NCBI GenBank assembly: GCA_963678705.1
Contig: OY783204.1
Location: 10,364,759-10,428,758 of the forward strand
DNA from: Panorpa germanica
Taxonomy: Eukaryota > Arthropoda > Insecta > Mecoptera > Panorpidae
Direction of reading: 5' to 3'
Length of the DNA stretch: 64,000 nucleotides
Position 1 is the stretch's first letter, and every line of letters begins with the position of its first letter. The notes under the pieces were generated by a model, which saw only the letters and a list, made by a program, of their open reading frames with translations, had not been told where the DNA came from and searched no databases. The position numbers and the translations under genes are program-made. Shown here one piece after another: positions 11,013 through 23,920 of this stretch.

Positions 11013-14000
11013 TTGCTTCCCATTTTTAAATTAAAATCTATAATCCAATGATTATAATTTTATTAGTCTTTCCCGTATTTCTAGATTCATTCATAATTGA
11101 AACCATAAAATAAATTTAATTTAAAATTTAAATCAATAAATCAATAATATATAGTCGTTGATAATTAAAATAATTCTTCTTTATCTGCTTTATGTAGGTG
11201 ATTTTGTTCTCATAATTTCATTTCAATATATGCAACCAACTTTGATAAATAAGTGAATACTTTCTTCGTTTCGAATACGCTCTGCCTCGGTTTGTTTTCG
11301 AATGCGTCCTTCCCTACTGCTTTGCGACTTAGCATAGGTTTCATATTTCATATAAACAATACTGATAGTTTTTAATGGTTTATAGTATTTGTAAATTCTT
11401 CTTCTGTTTACAATACTTGTAGTACACACATGATTATGTTATCTTCTTAAGTGATTACTGCTTCACTTAGACCCTCAATTTCTTCTCGATTATTCACGGA
11501 CTTCGTCATTTCGTATTGTTTTCTTCATCTTTCAATTTGCATCGATTTCATCGGAATCTTCATCTCATAACGGCTTGCATTTTGGTAGTTTCTCTCGTAC
11601 ATTCGATCATTGACTCGTTCAAGTATTCACACTTATTACCTTAGTCTTACGCATTATGAAAATCAACTATTTGTCTCATCCTTCAGTTCCTCATTGTTGT
11701 AAATGCTGCAATTTATACCCTTATGTAATTATCTTAATTATAAATTCATTTTCTGTCTTTTTTTTCTATAATTTCTTACTATTGACATAACAAATTTGGC
11801 TCTTATATAGCTCTTTTACTAATAATTCGATTAACTTTACTTAGAAGTTATAGTCATTACAAAATATGAATTTATTTCATAACATATCTTAATTTCTAGT
11901 TATTTTAATTATATTTTAAACATAACATGTAAATATCTTACGGCATGTGTTTTCTTTTTTAAATATCATCAATATCTTTTCGAATTTAATCTTATTACTT
12001 TTTTTTTTCTTTGATTATTGTATATATGTTTTTCAACTTTGCAATATTTATGCCATAAATTATTTTCACATCTCTTACAAACTACTGTTAATTCTACACA
12101 ATAATGAAATTTAATGTAAACATATTTTTTTCTTTAATTCAAATACAAATTTAACTTTTCTCTTAAATTTAGAATTAATATTTCATACTTTAGTTTATAC
12201 TTTTATTACCGAATATTTTAATGAACTTATTCTCATTTACTGTATTTTTTCCATTTAACAAATTTATTATATTTATTTCTTTCAAATCAAAACATTATTC
12301 TAAACATGGTTATATCAAAAATTATTCTTAAATCTTTTTATTATTTTTAAACAACAAAATCTTAACTTGATGGATGTATCTACTCAAATAATATAGTCAA
12401 GGTAAACATAATTATTAAACTTCAACACTTTTTACTTGAATTTAAAACAACTTTTTATATTCGCATGTAGTAATACATGTGTTCCACAAAATAAAATTTC
12501 TTTTTCTCTATATTATATCTCAATGCAATTTAACATTACAAGTGTTCAAATTTTTTTTTAATGAATACCTCTTATCAATTTTCAAATCTTCTTCTTTCTC
12601 TATTAAAGTTTCCAAAACGATCTGTGAACAGAAAAACATTTTAATTTATTCAATATTTATGATATAAAATCTTCAATTAAGTCATCTTATTCTGCAATGC
12701 TGCAAGCATTCATTATATGTTGTCCATCTGAAATTATATAGCATTAGTATATTTCAAAAAAACATAAAAATAATTATTCTTTAAAGGTTGTTGTTACTCA
12801 TGTTTCGTACATCTGTAACTGTAGATTACTATTACTTCTGGTCTAGCTTGTTTATTTAGTACCCGTATCTAATTTATGTTCTCGAAACCCTGTTAAGAAT
12901 CAAATTTATTATCACTTATATACTTAAATGTTAATTTCTTCTATGACCTTTCTGACTCGAATTTCAATACATCTGTTACAAATAACTTTAGTACCTAATT
13001 ATATGTTTATTTTCTCAACTCCATGACCTTTCTGTTTTTATGTTTCTTTTACTCGTAAAATATTAAAGTACTATATTAGTCCCATTACAACTATTTTAAC
13101 GATTAAATAATCCCTTTTTTAAATTGACCTTAACCTACTTTATGTCTGTAACAAAAGTTTATATTTTTATTCCAATTCTATACTCTTACACATTATTCAA
13201 ATTACGCTGTTCATTTATTATGTTTCTTAACTCTTTGATATCGCTTTCTACCGTTTGTTTAAATCTCAAGTTTTTTTTAAACTTTATCCCATTATTTACT
13301 TTTAAATTTCTTAAAATCAAAATCCTAATTATATATTTAACCATGATAAGGTTAATAATTACTTGTTAATCCTATATCTTAATGTATCATAATATATTAC
13401 TAGAGTGTGAAAAATGTCTACTTTTACTTGTATCTGTACTCATTATATTAGTGTTTGTTTTACTGACCGTATGTTTTATTACTTTTCGAATTGTTTTACT
13501 TCATTCAAATTTGAGTGTTCTTTATTTCATCAACGTCGATTTGCAACTAATTAATATTCCATATTCAATAAATATCTACTTATCCGTAGCTCATGTACTC
13601 CTTTCTAGTACTTCATAACTTTTTCTTATTCAATTTCCTGGTTTCCTTTAAACCGTTCATCTGGGTTTCCTATAAACCGTTCATCTGGGTTTCCCATTAC
13701 CCGCTCATACCGATTTCCATTTTCGGCGATAACTCAATAGTTCCATACTTCTTGGTTTCCTTTAAACCGTTCATACCGATTTCCATTTTCGGCGATAACT
13801 CAATAGTTCCATAAACTTTATTTTCATCATTATTTCAGTATTCAAATATCTCATAGTCAATAAATAACTCATAGCAAATCAATTGTGTTCTCTTTAATTC
13901 CTAGCTAGCACTCATATCAAATCTTTTTTTAAAATCATACGTCTATAACAACAATGCTACAATACTTTCTGTTCAGAAAAAAATCTTTTTAATAGCTCAA

Positions 14001-14205
14001 CTGTGTAACTCTTAAACAAAACTATCTTGACACTCTAGAATACGTTTACTGTTAAAATTATCCTTCCTATTTTCAAAATTTCTTATTGTTACTTTATAAA
14101 ATGATACTTATGATCTATTCTAACATTCAAATGTTCTTATTCTATGCAACTTTAGTTCAATTAACAATCATCTGTATCCGATTTTTCTGGTTAAAATACT
14201 CTCCG
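11013..14205 (-). other. Gene-poor 3' region of gypsy element 1
   Basis: AT-rich, T-biased on the plus strand. The open frames here (for example 11223-11429 minus, 12479-12667, 13124-13369 and 13382-13618 plus) are short and low in complexity, and I do not accept them as genes. It may be a decayed env and 3' leader. A tandem repeat cluster lies at 13637-13813. Confidence 0.4.
13637..13813. repeat. Short tandem repeats in element 1
   Basis: A GGTTTCC-TAAACCGTTCAT motif recurs at about 24-base spacing near 13640, 13664 and 13688. A larger segment from CATACCGATTTCC to AGTTCCATA then occurs twice, at 13706 and 13772 (period 66). The related region of element 2 (41335-41400) has a single copy, so the expansion is specific to element 1. 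Confidence 0.65.
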
Positions 14206-15237
14206 TTATTCTCTAATGTCTAACGGCAAATTAATCTGTTTAACGCTTACTACCAATGTTTCCTTGAACATCATCTTAATTAGAATCATGAAATAAATGC
14301 TTAATTTAATAAGTTCGAAAATTCCCAAAATTAATCTTTTAAAATTACTTGTCATTAATAAATCAATCAATTTACTTTGCAAATTATACTCTCTTTTTCT
14401 TAAAACAATAGCAATATTTTCTCTCTCAACATGTATATTTTCTTCTAGGCTTAAGCTAATAGTCTTCGTAACTATTCTGTCTGTTACAGATTCCTTTACA
14501 TCTTTTACATTTTTTCCAATTCTCTTTTCATCAATAATTATTTCGTTTATAGTGCCCTCACTTAATAAAACTTTATCATCTCTGCTAGAATCTATTTTTT
14601 CTAACTCTTTATCAATTATACTTTCGTGTATATTCTCACATAGTTTATCTACTTCTATTCTATCCTTATTTAAGCCATTACTATCCCAACATGTTTCTAC
14701 TAACCCGTTAACAATACTATCTTGTTCAAATTCTACTTTAATATCATTATTTGCCTGTAACTTATTCTCTTCGGTAACCAATTCGTTCGTGCCCTTACTA
14801 TGGACTAAATCTGTCCTGTCACTGTATAATTCTATCGATGTATTTACGTCATCTTTATCAATTTTAATTACTTTTGATCTTTCGTTTACTACGTCTAATG
14901 CTATACTAAACTTATTAGAGTTTGTATCCTCGCTTTCAACATTATCAAATCTTTCAAAATTTACGCTGTCTTGTACATATCTGTTACTTAAAGTACTTCG
15001 GTTTTCTTTTAATTCTATATATTCTGCTAAAGCTAAGGCTTCGACCAATGTTTTTGGATTTTCGTAATCAACAAATCTAGAATAGCTGTTACGTAAGCCC
15101 AATAAAAATCTGTTTAAAATCTTATGCTGTAATTCCAATAATTGTAAATCCCGTTTACTTTGTTCAAAACTGATATTAATTGTTTTTCTAGCTAATTCTG
15201 CTACTCTTTCTGAAAATTTAAAAACAGACTCTCCATG
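14206..15237 (-). CDS. Gag-like open frame fused to orphan C-terminal module (partial)
   Basis: The frame is open from the satellite junction at 15237; the first Met is at 15138 and gives 310 codons. The N-terminal part resembles the middle of a retrotransposon Gag: an ESVFKFSERVAELA-type stretch, then FLLGLRNSYSRFV and a helix with TLVEALALAEYIE. No zinc knuckle follows. The next 250 residues are charged and of no family I know, ending with a hydrophobic segment of about 20 residues (LILGIFELIKLSIYFMILI) that could span a membrane. The second half matches the C-terminus of the element 2 pol frame. Probably a Gag joined to a distant 3' frame by deletion. Confidence 0.5.
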   Translation of the reverse strand, partial: HGESVFKFSERVAELARKTINISFEQSKRDLQLLELQHKILNRFLLGLRNSYSRFVDYENPKTLVEALALAEYIELKENRSTLSNRYVQDSVNFERFDNVESEDTNSNKFSIALDVVNERSKVIKIDKDDVNTSIELYSDRTDLVHSKGTNELVTEENKLQANNDIKVEFEQDSIVNGLVETCWDSNGLNKDRIEVDKLCENIHESIIDKELEKIDSSRDDKVLLSEGTINEIIIDEKRIGKNVKDVKESVTDRIVTKTISLSLEENIHVERENIAIVLRKREYNLQSKLIDLLMTSNFKRLILGIFELIKLSIYFMILIKMMFKETLVVSVKQINLPLDIRE

Positions 15238-18200
15238 ATTTTTATATTATATATAGCACCACTTGTGTGAACAAATGTGCATGTTAAAATAAAAAAAAAA
15301 ATATTTACTAACTTTTAAATATATATTTGTATGTAAAAATTTATTTTTTTGTATTGAATTTCACTATATCCCCCACTCTAAAGTTATTTTAAAGTAACAG
15401 AAATGTATTTATTTTTTAAAAATTTTATTTTTTTATTTCCTTTACAACTATTTTTTAGTAAAAAAGACACAGTTATTACAACTGCAATTAAAAAAATATA
15501 GAAGTTAATAATAATTTTAATTTCATATTATATATAGCACCACTTGTGTGAACAAATGTGCATGTTAAAATAAAAAAAAAGTTATTTACTAACTTTTAAC
15601 CATATATTTGTATGTAAAAATTAATTTTTTTGTATAGAATTTTACTCTATCACCCACTCTTAAGGTATTTTAAAGTAACAGAAATGTATTATAATTTTAA
15701 AAATTTTATTTTTTTAGTTCCATCACTACTATTTTTGAGTAAAAAAAACACAGCTGGTACATCTGCAAGTTTTGAGTAAAAAAGACACAGGTATTACAAC
15801 TGCAAGTAAAAAAATATAGAAGGTAATAATAATTTTTATTTCATATTATATATTGCAGCACTTGTGTGAACATATGTGCATGTTAAAATTAAAAAATAAA
15901 TTATATACTAACTTTTAACTATATATTTGTATGTAAAAAATTTTTTTTTTGTATAGAATTTCACTTTCGCCCCCACTCTAAAGTTATTTTAAAGTAACAG
16001 AAATGTATTTATATGTTTATAATTTTATTTTTTTAGTTCTTGCTAACTTTGCTACTATTTTTGAGTAAAAAGGACACAGTTCGTACATCTGCAAGTTTAT
16101 AAAATATAAAAGTTAATAATAATTTTAATTTTATCTTATATATAGCACCACTTGTGTAAACAAATAAACAAGTTAAAAAAAAAATAAAATATTTAATTAG
16201 TTTTAACCATATATTTGTTTGTAAAAATTTATTTTTTTGTATTAAATTTCACTTTTTTACCCACTCTTAAGGTATTTTAAAGTAACAGAAATGTATTATT
16301 ATTTTAAAAATTTAATTTTTTTAGTTCCATCACTACTATTTTTGAGTAAAAAAAACAAAGTTGGTACAACTGCAAATTTTGAGTAAAAAAGACACAGTTA
16401 TTACAACTGCAAGTAAAAAAATATAGAAGTTAATAATAATTTTAATTTCATATTATATATAGCAGCACTTGTGTGAACAAATATGCATGTTAAAATTAAG
16501 AAAAAGTTGTTTACTAACTTTTACCCATATATTTGTATGTAAAAATTAAATTTTTTGTATAGAATTTGACTTTATCACTCACTCTTAAGGTATTTTTAAG
16601 TAACAGAAATGCATTATTATTATAAAAATTTAATTTTTTTAGTTCTATTACTACTATTTTTTAATAAAGAAGACACAGTTGGTACAACTGCAAGTATAAA
16701 CAATATAAAAGTTATTAATAATTTTAATTTTATATTTTATTTGACACCACTAATGTAAACAAATGTGCATATTAAAATAAAAAAAAAAATTATTTACTAA
16801 CATTTAGCAATATATTTGTATGTAAATATTTATTTTTTTTGAATATAATTTCACTTTATCACCCTTTTTTAAGGTATTTTAAAGTATCAGTAATGTAATA
16901 TTATTTAAAAGTTTTTATTCTTTTAGTTCTATAACTACTAATTTTGAGTTAAAAAGACACAGTTGGTACAACTGCAAGTATAAAAAATATAAAAGTTGAT
17001 AATAGTTTTAATTTCATATTATATATAGCAGCACTTGTGTGAACAAATGTGCATGTTAAAATAAAAAAAAAAAATTTATTAACTTTTAACCATATATTTG
17101 TAATATAAAAAATAATTTTTTTGTATAGAATTTCACTTTATCCCCCACTCTAGTTATTTTAAAGTAACAGAAATGCATTAATTTTTTTTTAATATTATTT
17201 TTTTAGTTCCTTTGCTACTATTTTTGAGTAAAAAAGACGCAATTAGTACAACTTCAATAATAAAAAATATAAAAGATAATAATAATTTTAATTTCATATT
17301 ATTTATAGCAGCACTTGTGTAAACAATTGTGCATGTTAAAATAAAAAAAAATTATTTACTATAATTTAAACATATTTATGTAAAAACTAATTTTTTTGTA
17401 TGGAATGTTACTTTATCACCCACTCTTAAGGTATTTTAAAGTAACAGAAGTGTATGAATATTTTAAATTTTTTATTATTTTAGTTCCTTCACTACTATTT
17501 TTGAGTAAGAAAGACACAGTTGGTGAAACTGCAAGTATGAGATATATAAAAGTTAATATTATTTTAATTTCATATTATATATAGCATCCATCACTTCTGT
17601 GAACAAATGTGCATGTTAAAATAAAAAAAAAATTATTTACTAACTTGTATAAATGTAAGAATTTATTTTTTTGTATAGAATTTTACTTTATCCCCCACTC
17701 TAAAGTTTTTTTAAAGTAACAGAAATGTATTTATTTTTTTTTAATTTTATATTTTTAATTCCTTCACTACTATTTTTTAGTAAAAAAGACACTGTTTTTA
17801 CAACTGCAAGTATAAAAAATATAAAAGTTAATAATAATTTTAATTTCATATTATATATAGCAGCACTTGTGTGAACAAATATGCATGTTAAAATAAAATA
17901 AAAGTTATTTACTAATTTTTAACCATATATTTGTATGTAAAAATTTATTTTTTTGTATAGAATTTCACTTTATCACCCACTCTTAAGGTATTTTATAGTA
18001 ACAGAATTGTATTAATATTTTAAAATTTTTAATTGTTTAGTTCCATCACTAATATTTTTGAGTAAAAGAGACACAGTTATTACAACTGCAATTAAAAAAA
18101 AAAAGGTTAATAATAATTTTAATTTCATATTATATATAACAGCACTTGTGTGAACAAATGTACATGTTAAAATAAAAAAAAAGTTATTTACTAACATTTA

Positions 18201-20453
18201 GTTATAAATTTGTATGTAAAAATTAATTTTTTTTGTATAGAATTTCACTTTATTACCTACTCTTAAGGTATTTTAAAGTAACAGAATTGTAGCGTTATTT
18301 TAAAATTTTTATTTGTTTAGTACCATCACTACTATTTTTGAGTAAAAGAGACACAGTTATTACAACTGCAATTAAAAAAATATAAGTTTTTAATAATTTT
18401 AATTTCATATTATATATAACAGCACTTGTGTGAACAAATGTACATGTTAAAATAAAAAAAAAGTTATTTACTAATTTTCAACCATATATTTGTATGTTAA
18501 AATTAAATTTTTTGTATAGAATTTGACTTTATTACTCACTCTTAAGGTATTTTTAAGTAACAGAAATGCATTTTTATTTTTAAAATTTAATTTTTTTAGT
18601 TCTATTACTACTATTTTTGAGTAAAAAAGACACAGTTGGTACAACTGCAAGTATAAACAATATACAAATTAATAATAATTTTAATTTTATATTATATATT
18701 GCACCACTAATGTGAACTAATGTGCATGTTAAAATAAAAAAAAATTATTAACTAACTTTTAACCATATATTTGTATGTAAAAATTAATTTTTTTGTATTG
18801 AATTTTACTCTATTACCAACTCTTAAGGTTTCTTCTATTTTTAGGTAAAAAAGACACAGTTAAAGAATCTGCAAGTATGAAAACTATAAAAGGTTATAAT
18901 AATTTTAATTTCATATTATATATAGCAGCACTTGTGTGAACAAATGTGCATGTTAAAACAAAAAATAAAATTATTTACTAACTTTTAAATATATATTTGT
19001 ATGGTAAGCTATTTTTGAGGTAAAAAGACACAGTTGGTACAACTGCAAGTATAAAAAATATAAAAGTTAATAATAGTTTTAATTTCATATTATATATAGC
19101 AGCACTTGTGTGAACAAATGTGCATGTTAAAATAAAAAAAAATTATTTACTTACCTTTAAATATATATTTGTATGTAAAAATTAATTTTTTTGTTTAGAA
19201 TTTCACTTTATCCACCACTCTAAAGTTATTTTAAAGTAACAGCAATGTATTTATATAATTAAAATTTAATTTTTTTAGTTCCTTTGCTACTATTTTTGAG
19301 TTAAAAGGACGCAGTTCGTACATCTGCAAGTTTAAAAAATATAAAAGTTAATAATAATTTTAATTTCATATTATATATAGCACCACTTGTGTGAACAAAT
19401 GTGCATGTTAAAATAAAAAAAAAGTTATTTGTTAACTTTTAAAAATATATTTGTATGTAAAAATTAATTTTTTTTAATTGAATTTTACTCTATCACCCAC
19501 TCTTAAGGTATTTTAAAGTAACAGAAATGTATTATAATTTTAAATTTTTTATTTTTTTCGTTCCATCACTACTATTTTTGAGTAAAGAAGACACTGTTGG
19601 TACAACTGCAAGTAAAAAAATATAGAAGTTAATAATAATTTTTATTTCATATTATATATTGCAGCACTTGTGTGAACAAATGTGCATGTTAAAATAAAAA
19701 AATAAATTATTTACTAACTTTTAACCATATATTTGTATGTAAAAATTTATTTTTTTGTATAGAATTTCACTTTATCCCCCACTCTAAAGTTATTTTAAAG
19801 TAACAGAAATGTATTTATATGTTTATAATTTTTTTTTTTTAGTTCCTTTGCTACTATTTTTGAGTTAAAAGGACACAGTTCGTACATCTGCAAGTTTAAA
19901 AAATATAAAAGTTAATAATAATTTTAATTTCATATTATATATAGCACCACTTGGGTGAACAAATGTGCATGTTAATATAAAAAGAAAATTTTTTACTAAC
20001 TTTTAACTTATATTTGTATTTAAATTTTTTTTTTTTTTATAGAATTTTACTCTATCACCCACTCTTAAGATATTTTAAAGTATCCGAAATGTAATATTAT
20101 TAAAAAAAGTATATTTTTTTAGTTCTATCACAACTATTTTTGAGTAAAAAATACACAGTTGGTACAACTGCAAGTATAAAAAATATAAAAGGAAATATTA
20201 TTTTAATTTAATATTATATATAGCACCACTTGTGTAAACAAATGTGCATGTAAAAATAAAAAAAAAATTATTTACTAACATTTAACCATATATGTATGTA
20301 AAAATTTATTTTTTTGTATAGAATTTCACTTTATGACCCTCTCTTAAAGTATTTTAAAGTAACAGAATTGTATTATGATTTTAAAATTTTTATTTTTTTT
20401 TTTTCATCACTACTATTTATGAGTAAAAATGACACAGTTGGTACAACTGCAAG
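15238..20453. repeat. Satellite array, left block (about 281-bp monomers)
   Basis: Tandem monomers, each with a CACTTGTGTGAACAAATG box, a TGTATGTAAAAATT stretch, a CACCCACTCTTAAGG box and a GTAAAAAAGACACAGTTGG box. Starts of the first box at 15260, 15541, 15859, 16149, 16466, 16748, 17032 and 17312 give a basic period near 281 bp. Longer monomers arise from an extra 33-37-bp piece. Copies are visibly diverged. Long T and A runs occur and no coding potential is seen. The left edge abuts truncated gypsy element 1. Confidence 0.85.
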
Positions 20454-20530
20454 TACGATGCGTGTTTTTTAAGTAAGTACTGTTTTGGATTTAAAAAAAG
20501 AAGTGCAATGATATCGCAATAATTTTATTT

Positions 20531-21036
20531 TTACATGAAAGCCTGTACCTTAATCTGCTTTTCTACATAATTTCCGTAAATATTGAGACACTTGTCATAA
20601 CGTGGCACCAGTTTTTGAATACATTTCTTATAAAATTCTGCCGCCTGACTTGTTAACCACTGTATCACAACTGTTTTGACTTCGTTGTCGTCTTGAGGCA
20701 GAAACTCTACTAGCAATACTCCTTTTTTGTCCTAAAAAACATGATTTTCCGGGCAGAAATTGTTAGCTTAAACTTCACTATTTTGGATGATGATGAATGT
20801 CGCCATTGCATGGATTGTTGTTTTGATTCTAGTGTGACGTAGGCCACTCATGTTTCGTCACCAGTAACAATTTGGTCTAAAAAATCTTCACCTTCATTGT
20901 AGTACCGCTCAAGGAAAGTCAATGCACTGCCTAAACGTTGGGTTTTGTGCAAATTCGTCACCGTTTTTGGAACCCAACGTGAACACAATTTCCGGTAATT
21001 CAAGTTCTCGGTCACTATGCGATACAAAACACTACG
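20531..21036 (-). pseudogene. Mariner transposase, C-terminal part, deleted and shifted
   Basis: On the minus strand the frame resumes with SRSVLYRIVTENL and continues through YRKLCSRWVPK to the TGDET motif that carries the first catalytic Asp. The Trp after it is TGA. A frameshift follows near KIMFFRTKK. After VEFLPQ the sequence jumps to DDNEVKT, so about 75 residues are missing, including the regions that normally carry the second and third catalytic Asp residues. The tail VPRYDKCLN is present. The copy cannot encode active transposase. Confidence 0.85.
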
Positions 21037-21041
21037 AGAAT

Positions 21042-21192
21042 TATTATATTTAGCAGAAATAAACTATTATTTTATATTAATCAGATATATTTTATGAACC
21101 AAAAGTACACTTGCATTGTGATATCACAGAGAACAGAATTACAGATAGTAAAAATTAAAAATGAAAAGTAGAAGTGTCAATTACTAGAGGGC
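21042..21192 (-). repeat. Copia element 1 3' LTR, missing its first bases
   Basis: 151 bp matching the 5' LTR up to the GAGGGC block. The first 19 bases of the LTR, any polypurine tract and the end of RNase H are gone, as the coding sequence breaks off right at this point. Confidence 0.8.
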
Positions 21193-22073
21193 AAAATAAA
21201 ATTTATGTTCTTGATTACACTTATGGCACTTTGATTATTCAAATGTAAACACATAGTGTCTTGTTCATATTCACCAATATCACATAACACTTGCTTTATC
21301 CACATAGCCTTTTTGGTTGCAGCACAGGCTGCCATAAATTCAGCTTCTGTTGTTGACAGAGCAACCGTCTGTTGGCGTTGGCTGGACCATGTCACAGCAG
21401 CACCATTCTTTATGAAGACGTAGCCAGTAACTGAGCGTCTTGTATCAATATCATTTGCATAATAAGCATCGCTATAACCAGTAACAGCTGGTGGCTCTGA
21501 TGTTGATGAGTAATACAGGTCATAATCTAAAGTATTTTTCAGGTACTTGAAGATCTTCATGACAGCGTTCTAGTGTGATTTGTTATAGCAACTTAAAAAT
21601 CGACTCACCAGGCTCACGGCAAACATAATTTCTTGTCGACCAACTGTAGCCAGATGCATAAGAGAGCCCACAGCTTCTCTGTATAGATAGTTTTTCTCTA
21701 ATTGTCCATCTCCCTTTTGTAGCTTGACATGGGGGTTCACTGGAACAGTGTTCGGGTTAGCATCAGTCATGTTAAACTTCTCTAACAGTTGTTCAACATA
21801 CTTGGTCTGGTGTATAAAAATACCGTTGCTAAGTATCTCAATTTGCATGCCCACAAAATTACTTGGTGTGTTCAATATCTTTACTTCCAGTACAGATTGT
21901 AGTTCTTTAGTTATTTCTTTCAGAGTGGATTTAATTTTAGAAAATAGTAGGCCATCATCCACTTACAGACAAAGATAACATTTCTCATTATTGACATGAC
22001 CAACATACACACATTGATCAGCTTTGCTGTTGATGAAGCCAAATTTCTTTAATATTGAGTCAAATTTCTTATT
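21193..22073 (-). pseudogene. Copia element 1 reverse transcriptase C-part and RNase H
   Basis: The continuation is in fragments. The catalytic YVDD motif is seen as stop-VDD near 21958-21966, its Tyr codon being TAA after a local frameshift. RNase H is recognisable from GYSDAYYANDIDTRRS and STTEAEFMAA (21177-21560 frame) but stops at the QSAISVIKN motif, where the 3' deletion begins. Confidence 0.85.
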
Positions 22074-23742
22074 CTAGCTTCTGGGGGCTTGCTTTAAACC
22101 ATACAGCGACTTGTTGAGCTTGCATACCATGTTGTTTTCACAGGATAGACCTTCAGGCGGAGACATAAATATGGTCTCTTTAAGTTCACCATATAGAAAC
22201 GCAGTTTTTACATTAAGTTGTAAGATTTTAAGTTTATTTTGGACAGCCATGGAAAGCAATAAACGTATTGAATCATACCTTACAGTCGGAGCAAAGGTTT
22301 CTGTGTAGTCAATACCTGCGGTTTGTGCAAATCCCTTAGCACAAAGTCTGGATTTGAACCGTGGACCCGTTGACTCTTCCTTTATTCGGAACACCCATTT
22401 ACTGCCGATCACTTTGGCATTCGGAGGTTTTTCTATCAATGTCCAGGTTTTATTTTTCTTATGAGCATCAAGTTCTTCATTGATTGACTTTATCCATTTA
22501 TTTTTATTTGTTGAATGTACTGCTTCTTCATATGTTACAGGAACACAGGATGAGAATAAACACAGATGAGCATGTTCTTCAGTACATGATAAGTTGAATT
22601 TTTTTTTTGTTTTATTTCTTGGTCTCAATGTCACATTACTGACAGGAGGAGAATCAATACTGGTGTCAGGTAAGTATTCACTGTCGGACGTTGACCTGTT
22701 TCCTTTCACTGTCTCATATGAATTTTCTGAATTTGTGTCATTGTCAATAAAGCTGTCCTCTTCCGTTTTTGCTTTCTCTCTTACATCTTCTTTTTTTGTA
22801 TTTATTTTGTCATTTTCATTGTCTGTCTCAGACAATTCTACAGAAACAAAGTCTCTCTTCACTGAGGATTCAAGAAATGTAGCATCTCTGCTCTTTATTA
22901 CTTTTCTAGAATTTAGTAATGTGAATCTGTATCCTTTTTTATGGTCGCAGTATCCAATGAAAATCATTTTGTGAGCCTTTGGGTCCCATTTTCTGCGTTT
23001 TTCTTTAGGCAGATAAACCATTGCCTCGCAGCCAAATATACGCATATGATCAACATTTGGTTTGCGTCCAGACCACAATTCCATAGGAGTCTTGAAAACC
23101 AAGGATCTGGTTGGGGAACGATTGATGGATGGATGGTGTGGTGAATTGATGGATGATTCCGGCACCTTTCAGGTACTCAGAGCAGGATTTGTGATCGTAT
23201 TCAAGTCCGTTGTCTATACAAAGAACCTTTATACGAGCAGCCAATTGATTTTCAACTTCTTGCTTGAATTCTTTGAATTTACTGAGCACTTCAGACTTGT
23301 TGTGAAGAAAGTATACTGAAATCTTCTTGCAATATTCATCAAGGAAGGTTAAAAAATATCTGCTCTTACCGAGAGACTGGGTTTCCATTGGCCCACATAC
23401 GTCAGAATGGACCAGTTCTAGGGGTTCGGTAACTCTTAGTCCATCACTTTTAAAAGGTAACCGTGTCTGCTTTCCTTCTTTACAGATTCGGAATGTCAGA
23501 TTTTCTGTTTTTCCTGAGAAAGTTAAATGCTCTGTGTTTTCAGACAATTTTTTCAAGGTTTGGAAATTAAGATGTCCCATTCTCTGGTGCCAGCAAAAAG
23601 CATCTTGTTCATGTTCAACACTGGACATGTGCGCAAGGCTTCCAGGAATGTTTAGCCGGTACATGTTATTACCAATGCTCGCAGTTGCTATTATTTGATT
23701 CTTGCAGTTCATTATCACACAGCCTGAAGTATCAAATTTCAC
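22074..23742 (-). pseudogene. Copia element 1 integrase and reverse transcriptase N-part
   Basis: Integrase begins with the zinc-binding region (WHQRMGHLNF and the nearby Cys), followed by the core Asp residues in LVHSDVCGPM and CIDNGLEYD. The segment expected to hold the third acidic residue is deleted, and the frame changes near 23060-23165. The C-terminal integrase region (LWSGRKPNVDHMRIFGCEA) then leads into a reverse transcriptase with WKKSINEEL-type and GSKWVFRIK motifs, ending at LKQAPRS. No active integrase could be made from this copy. Confidence 0.85.
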
Positions 23743-23920
23743 TTATCCTTCATTTTTAATAATTGGGCTTACAGATATCAGATTAGTTGCCAATTCAGGA
23801 ACATATAAGGCATTTGTAAACAGAATCTTATTCTCGTGCCCGTTTTGGTCATAAATATTTAAGCTCACATCTCCTGAGCTTTGCACAGATAACACTTTGT
23901 TATCAGCAACTCGAATGTTC

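Larger units (their letters stand above)
10237..15237 (-). mobile_element. Ty3/gypsy element 1, 5'-truncated
   Basis: A minus-strand LTR retroelement. It keeps a 3' LTR, a polypurine tract next to it, about 3.2 kb of AT-rich DNA without convincing genes, and a gag-like open frame that runs into satellite DNA at 15237. The 5' LTR, primer site and N-terminal gag are missing. Its segment 13620-14655 is closely related to a segment inside element 2 (41330-42258). Confidence 0.65.

Noticed and set aside
12479..13618. Several plus-strand frames of 62-81 codons
   Set aside because: T-rich low-complexity translation (Phe, Leu, Ile) with no recognisable domain.
14297..15067. A 256-codon plus-strand frame
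   Set aside because: It is the opposite strand of the gag-like frame, rich in Leu and Ser as expected for a shadow, with no motif.
22594..23698. Plus-strand frames of 67-126 codons over the copia element
   Set aside because: Shadows of integrase and reverse transcriptase coding on the minus strand.
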